From NCBI GenBank assembly GCA_900169235.1, contig FWCC01000520.1, positions 1 to 37,948 of the forward strand: 37,948 nucleotides of DNA, read 5' to 3'. The notes beneath the pieces are model-generated. The model was not told where the DNA came from. It saw only the letters and a program-made list of their open reading frames with translations, and did not search any database. A program made the position numbers and the translations under genes. The first letter of the stretch is position 1; each line of letters begins with the position of its first letter. Below, one piece after another: positions 33,863 to 37,948 of this stretch. This stretch comes from Zarea fungicola (taxonomy: Eukaryota > Ascomycota > Sordariomycetes > Hypocreales > Cordycipitaceae).

Positions 33863-34174
33863 TCACTCGCAAGTAATAAAACTTGTCCACGAGTTGTCAA
33901 TTAGACAGTTAACCATGCAAACGTGCTTGTCAAAGTCGCAAAATGCTCCTTGATTAATGCCGCCCTGAGAAAAGTTAAAATTCTCGCCAAAGCAAATCAT
34001 TGATTGATGCTGCTTGAAATTTACCTTTACGCCGCAGCGAGATCCCGCTCGACTACACCCACCCCAGCCGGCGCAGATTCTGTCCTGCTCAGGACTGGGA
34101 CTGCAAGAGGCAGCCATACTGTCTGCAGCCGCCAAAGCGGGCAGTAAGAAAGTAAAGAATTGTTTGAAAATCAT
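33863..34174 (-). CDS. Small secreted cysteine-rich protein
   Basis: 103 residues, one exon, ATG 34174, minus-strand TATTTATAA at 34248-34256. Residues 1-~18 form a signal peptide (FFTFLLPALAAADS). The mature ~84 residues have nine cysteines, arranged as C, then DRIC-AGWGGC-SRAGSRC, then SMIC, GAFC, HVC, NC and a last C at the penultimate residue. An odd cysteine count implies a free thiol, a dimer, or one Cys lost or gained. No family recognised. It is transcribed divergently from the secreted protein at 34740. Candidate effector-type protein by size and cysteine content only. Confidence 0.7.
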   Translation of the reverse strand: MIFKQFFTFLLPALAAADSMAASCSPSPEQDRICAGWGGCSRAGSRCGVKVNFKQHQSMICFGENFNFSQGGINQGAFCDFDKHVCMVNCLIDNSWTSFITCE

Positions 34175-34739
34175 ACTGGCCCTGGTTTTATTGGCACAAA
34201 TTTCTATAATTCTGAAATTTACATAAATACAATGGCAGGCTTGTCATTATAAATAGAGAGACGAAGTAGGTTCCACTACGCCTGGGTGGTATCTTTTACA
34301 GCAAACCTGAGGCTATTGCTATGCCTTATCCTTGTTTATATCATTCTGCTTATCAATTCTCATCCAATGGTTTATAATCATTGATAATGCCAAGCAAATG
34401 GACCGGAGCTCATAAATCAAAACAGCCAAGTCGGCGCGTGCAGTCAACAATAAGGTAAGGCTGATTGGACAAACTAAAGTGCGGTGCACTTGGCAGCTAG
34501 TTAGTGCTTATTTCTTGAGAGGAAGGCTTAAATTATTCAAGGTGTTGGAAAGGGTGGTACGTTGTAGAGGGACCGGTTGAGAGAGCATAGTATGGAATGG
34601 TATGGCAATAGAGAAGTTTACATCGACTTACTGACTATATAACATATACCATATCCAGACCTTTCTACTCGAAAGACTCACCACACATCAGTACTACTGA
34701 ATCCTTTTTCGCATAATCCCAACCTGGAAATCCGGTACC
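34175..34739. other. Divergent promoter between two secreted-protein genes
   Basis: Contains minus-strand TATTTATAA (34248-34256) for the cysteine-rich gene and plus-strand TATATAA (34636-34642) for the 34740 gene, so both start sites are supported and may be co-regulated. Confidence 0.55.
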
Positions 34740-35435
34740 ATGATGATTCTTTCGACCATCATTTTCTTCGCTTTCTGCTCAACAGGCATCGCTAGCCCTA
34801 CCGCTACTCCAAGAGAGACCAGTGTGTCTATTACGGTATGAAAGATAGCCACTAGCATGTTGAAGTTGGAAAACTAATCTTACCTCCTTTCATAGGCAAA
34901 TGCAGGGTTTATTACAATTCCGTCGGCAGAGGATCGAATTGACTATCCTGATAGAATTTGGCTCTCTGATCATCAGGACGTGCCTGAAACTCCAGATAAT
35001 AACATTATATGGGTATTAACAAATGAAGAAGGTGCAACAGCTCCATACTGGTTTCAGAAAAATACGCTGGACACAGGCATACCAGCAGCCAATACCCTTG
35101 AGTTTTCTACCTGGGCAGATGCACCAGTATCGGAGTTGACTTCTCGATCTTTGCCCACTTATGTTAATATTTACTTTGATCACTATTGTACGCCAACTAC
35201 CTTTGTCGGACAAATTAAAAACCCGAGTCCTGGCAATTGTTACGGCCAGAAACCAGGCCAGAATTCAGCTCAAAGTCTTTGGTTCCCCAGTGGACTAAGC
35301 GTCAAGGATTACATCAATGTCTACCGAGATGACAGCTGCAAAAGTTTCATATTTCAAGTTACCTCGTTTGCAGGTGGTTGTATTAACTCGGGAGGAAACC
35401 CCTTCAGATCCATTTTTGCTTGCAGCTTCTGCTAA
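34740..35435 (+). CDS. Secreted protein with six C-terminal cysteines, unknown
   Basis: 211 residues in two exons: 34740-34835, intron 34836-34895 (60 nt, GTATGA, branch AAACTAATC, ATAG), 34896-35435; phase 0. ATG codons at 34740 and 34743 are both possible. Signal peptide (MILSTIIFFAFCSTGIAS) encoded by exon 1. The mature protein is acidic and aromatic-rich (IIWVLTNEEG, TLEFSTWAD), followed by a region with cysteines at DHYCTPTTF, GNCYGQ, DDSCKSF, GGCINSG and the final FACSFC. Six cysteines allow three disulfides. The domain GNCYGQ...SGLSVKDYINVYRDDSC...F resembles small beta-rich fungal secreted proteins, but I cannot name a family. Confidence 0.75.
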
Positions 35436-35930
35436 TTTGTCTACCCAGTGGTAGAAGATTCGCTCTGTATCTATAAGCTAACAGCTAGTTACTACTTCCT
35501 TGGTATGGTTTTCCTCAAGCTCAAGGTTTTTCCATGCCCTTCTTGCAAATGCAGAGGACTTTTGTAAATAGTTTAACGCTACGCAATTGCACTTGAAACA
35601 TAGACATTAGCAATCTACTCGGTTAGTATGCATGTAAGGACGAGAGTGCTAGGTAACCACTCGGCCACACAGTTTCTGACAGATTCCTTGGATCACTGCT
35701 GGCTCACTGTGATCTACGGTGAGCTTAGGGAAGCCTGCCATATTACTAAGCTTCGTTCGTAACAGTGTTGAATTCATCTCTATCACCTAGTGCAAGTAAG
35801 AATTGTATTTTAGTGCCAACTCAAGTTTTATTTCATTTAACATGGTTTCTGTTATAAGAGTAGGCGTAGCAACCCACTTGTAAAGCTGCAACGTGGACCG
35901 GATGTAAATGAACTTGAGCAACAGCATACT
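35436..35930. other. Intergenic between convergent genes, with a tRNA-like A box
   Basis: No gene. On the minus strand, TGGCCGAGTGGTTA at 35654-35667 matches the conserved D-arm/A-box of Leu/Ser tRNAs, but no matching acceptor stem or clear GGTTCGA B box follows, so it is at most a tRNA-derived relic. Confidence 0.45.
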
Positions 35931-36919
35931 CTAGCACAATCCAAGCAGCGCACAAGTGACAGTTGTTGCTTTGCCTGTCAGAGGGTCAAGCAAGTTTAAC
36001 ACATCTTTGATTGACTGGGTTCCAAGCTTCAGCCCCTCAGGAACTGCTTCAGGTTTGGCCAGCTGAAGTAGGGCTGTCATGCTTCCCAGGGTTGCAAGAT
36101 TAGTTTCCATGGCTGGCTTGGTCCACCCCAAATGAAATGGCAGTCTCTCTTCTTCTGCATACAGTTAACAACACACCCCAAACACATTGTTTGTCAAGAC
36201 ATACCAAACAATGACTTGACGAACGAAATTGGTGCCTCGCCTGAGACAGGGTCTCCGAGAGTACTCAAATACAACGCCGTCTCCAGGAAACTGGTCACCA
36301 GCTGCCTGGCTCCATAGTCTACCTTAAGATTCCTGTTTAGTAAGTCATTTTCTCTCGCGAATCTCGCATTTGCCGCTGCCTGGATTGTGGTATTCTCCAG
36401 GCCGTCGAAACTTGCTAATGTCTGAGCCCAAATGCCTTTATCGAAATTCTGGTCTGAACTAAAAAAGGCGTCTTGGCGAGATAGGCTGCCGTCATGTTCA
36501 AAAGGAAAATTATGCTTCTTGAGGTCGTTCAGATCAAAGGTGGTGCTCAGTAGCACAGGACTGGCCTGTAGACCCAGCGTACCAACCGGGATAGTAGCGT
36601 CTGTACCAACATTCATGGCGTCTTTGAAAGCCTTGGCAACCATCGGGACACTTATTTTCTTTCCGTTATGGGGCAGATAACCTACAGAATTAGCTTCTGG
36701 CTTTACTTGTATATAATATGCTTACCATGATTTGCCAGTGCGTTAAGTGCTGGGCAAGGGGAGCGAAGTATACCATTTTATGTTAATAAACGATTATTAT
36801 AATGGCTCGGGGATATATATACCATCATTTGGCCCAGGCGCTTGGAATGGATTCCCCTGCGCGGTTACTAGCACGATTACCTGCGCAGCGACGAAAGTAA
36901 AAAGGGGCAGTAAATGCAT
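35931..36919 (-). CDS. Chloroperoxidase-like haem-thiolate peroxidase / unspecific peroxygenase
   Basis: 281 residues in four exons: 36919-36823; apparent intron 36774-36822 (49 nt); 36773-36726; intron 36682-36725 (44 nt, GTAAGC, branch GCTAATTC, GTAG); 36681-36205; intron 36155-36204 (50 nt, GTATGT, branch GTTAACTG, GCAG); 36154-35931. Signal peptide ~1-21. The joined protein has the peroxidase_2 family signature RSPCPALNALANHGYLPHNG, with haem-ligand Cys39, and the distal acid motif EHDGSLSR (Glu110). EERLPFHLGW is formed across the last intron. It would use peroxide to halogenate or oxygenate substrates outside the cell. The oddity is intron 1. Exons on both sides must join in frame (...GPND-G-ILRSPCP), yet the removed segment starts GTATAT and ends ATG, with no AG nearby, and carries in-frame stops. 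Either the acceptor is mutated or a non-canonical GT-TG intron is used. Confidence 0.85.
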
Positions 36920-36948
36920 GTTAATTGACGAGTTGGATTAATATTGTA

Positions 36949-37023
36949 GTAAGTATTGGAGTTGAGTAATGTGGTAAGTGCTGGAGTTAAGTAACGTGGC
37001 AAGTATTGGAGTTATGTAACATG
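36949..37023. repeat. 25-bp minisatellite, three copies, in the 5' leader of the peroxidase gene
   Basis: Three successive 25-base units (36949-36973, 36974-36998, 36999-37023) of the form GTAAGTaTTGGAGTTgaGTAAtGTG, plus a partial fourth. They lie 30-104 bases upstream of the peroxidase ATG, between it and a TATA-like sequence. Confidence 0.85.
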
Positions 37024-37066
37024 GTAAATATACGTTTCTTTAAGTCTAAATTCAATCTACTCTGCA

Positions 37067-37073
37067 ATATATA
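37067..37073 (-). promoter_or_regulatory. TATA-like box of the peroxidase gene
   Basis: ATATATA/TATATAT about 150 bases upstream of ATG 36919, just beyond the 25-bp repeat. Confidence 0.4.
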
Positions 37074-37948
37074 AGGCTTCCAAGTGACGATTTCGTAAGT
37101 AGAGTCAAACGTGTAAAGGACAAATAGACTTCAACGCATCCCAGAGCTATCGTAGTCACTCAGCCACAGTAGGTGGTTTCGAGCAGTCTAGATTTTGATT
37201 TGCCAGCTGATAATCGTTAACAAAAACTAAAGTCTTAGGTCAGAAATTAGCCTCCGTTGGAGAACTTTGTTGGTTTGGCTAAATAGCGGCAGCAACCATT
37301 GGTAGTTTTGAGTCGTCTTCGATACAGTGAGCGACCATGGTCAAGAAGTTCGGAAGAGTTTCGGAAGAGTTTCGGAATGCATCACACCATTGTGGTCTGA
37401 CGGCAAATCGATGTTCTTCTATGATATGCTCTCACGTCTAAATTTAGTTACAAGGCGATGTAGCACAGGGCGTGTTATGCGCCTTCGGGGTAAACCAACG
37501 CCAGGCTGAGTGTCAGATGCCCGGCTAGGAAGAGGCCGCAGACAAGGCAGTTGCGTGGGAAGGAACGAGGTATATAGCAGGTCGCTGGTTGGTTGAAGGT
37601 AACTCCAAGCCAGCGATAATTCCTTTCCACTAGGCACCCCATACATTTGTGAATACAAGCACTCTCTCTCATGAACCTCATACTGAGTGTGATTATTAGC
37701 AAATAGCCAAGATTGGGTTCTTGATTTGATTTTAAACTCATAAAGAATAAAAGCAATACCGTTAGCTTCTTAAAGAATTCTTAATTACTAGACTGCTCTG
37801 CGCGCATTGAGAAAGCCTATCCGAGAACCAGCCAGCCTCCGTTCATAACAGCCGCTTTTGGTATTAATATTTGGACCACACTTCGGTGTGTGGAGCTGGG
37901 TTCGGGGGTAAGATTTCGGTTCAGATTTTGTCACGCAGAACAGGAATT
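37074..37948. other. Gene-free end of the window
   Basis: No supported gene. An 11-base unit TTCGGAAGAGT is repeated at 37349-37359, 37360-37370 and partly 37371-37378. At 37877-37890 CACAC-TTCG-GTGTG forms a short stem with a UUCG-type tetraloop. Confidence 0.45.

Noticed and set aside
35600..35680. Functional tRNA gene
   Set aside because: Only the A box matches; no complementary acceptor stem, anticodon arm or GGTTCGA arm can be drawn.
26874..36919. Secondary-metabolite cluster made of epoxide hydrolase, alpha/beta hydrolase and peroxidase
   Set aside because: No backbone synthase, transporter or pathway regulator is present and the genes are kilobases apart with unrelated orientations.
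37349..37378. CRISPR-like or regulatory array from the 11-base TTCGGAAGAGT units
   Set aside because: The units are contiguous with no spacers and fewer than three full copies; it is simple tandem repetition.

Overview
The window looks like nuclear DNA of a filamentous ascomycete. Genes are interrupted by short introns (44-159 nt, mostly 49-60 nt) with fungal-type GTATGT/GTAAGT donors and CTAAC-like branch points. NACHT and PNP_UDP proteins, a PL7/PL20-type polysaccharide lyase, a chloroperoxidase-like haem-thiolate protein and small secreted cysteine-rich proteins all point to Pezizomycotina, most likely Sordariomycetes; Hypocreales is a guess. The first ~413 bases are an extremely A+T-rich block with a sharp edge, as expected at the border of a RIP-mutated, repeat-derived compartment. 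Gene density is low and long stretches hold no recognisable gene.

Layout. 1-5458: AT-rich block, one secreted protein of unknown function (1949-2575), and a two-stop pseudogene (4568-5458). 5945-16631: three NLR-like genes, all on the minus strand. In transcription order these are a NACHT/ankyrin protein (16631-11894), a phosphorylase-superfamily (PNP_UDP) protein (11200-9987) and a large NACHT protein with a coiled-coil and Cys-pair tail (9798-5945). PNP_UDP and NACHT modules are usually fused in one fungal NLR; here they lie separate but adjacent, and two of the three genes carry apparent frame breaks. 19900-25633: a secreted glucuronan/alginate-lyase-like enzyme, a small secreted protein, a WrbA-type flavodoxin quinone reductase with three exons, a frame-broken SnoaL-like protein, and a three-exon, six-cysteine mini-protein too fragmented to appear as one ORF. 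26874-31737: an epoxide hydrolase (two exons), an unknown 209-residue protein divergent from it, and an alpha/beta hydrolase. 33863-36919: two divergent secreted proteins (one with nine cysteines) and a four-exon chloroperoxidase/peroxygenase-type gene whose first intron appears to end in TG instead of AG.

How the genes may fit together. The NLR-like cluster suggests a self/non-self or immune-receptor neighbourhood. Many of the remaining intact genes encode small secreted or degradative/oxidative proteins, as is common in fast-evolving accessory regions. No polyketide synthase, NRPS or terpene synthase is present, so the oxidative enzymes cannot be called a biosynthetic cluster. No rRNA, convincing tRNA, CRISPR array or intact transposon was recognised. 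Because several genes are broken by small indels, base-calling error in the source assembly is a live alternative to real pseudogenisation.
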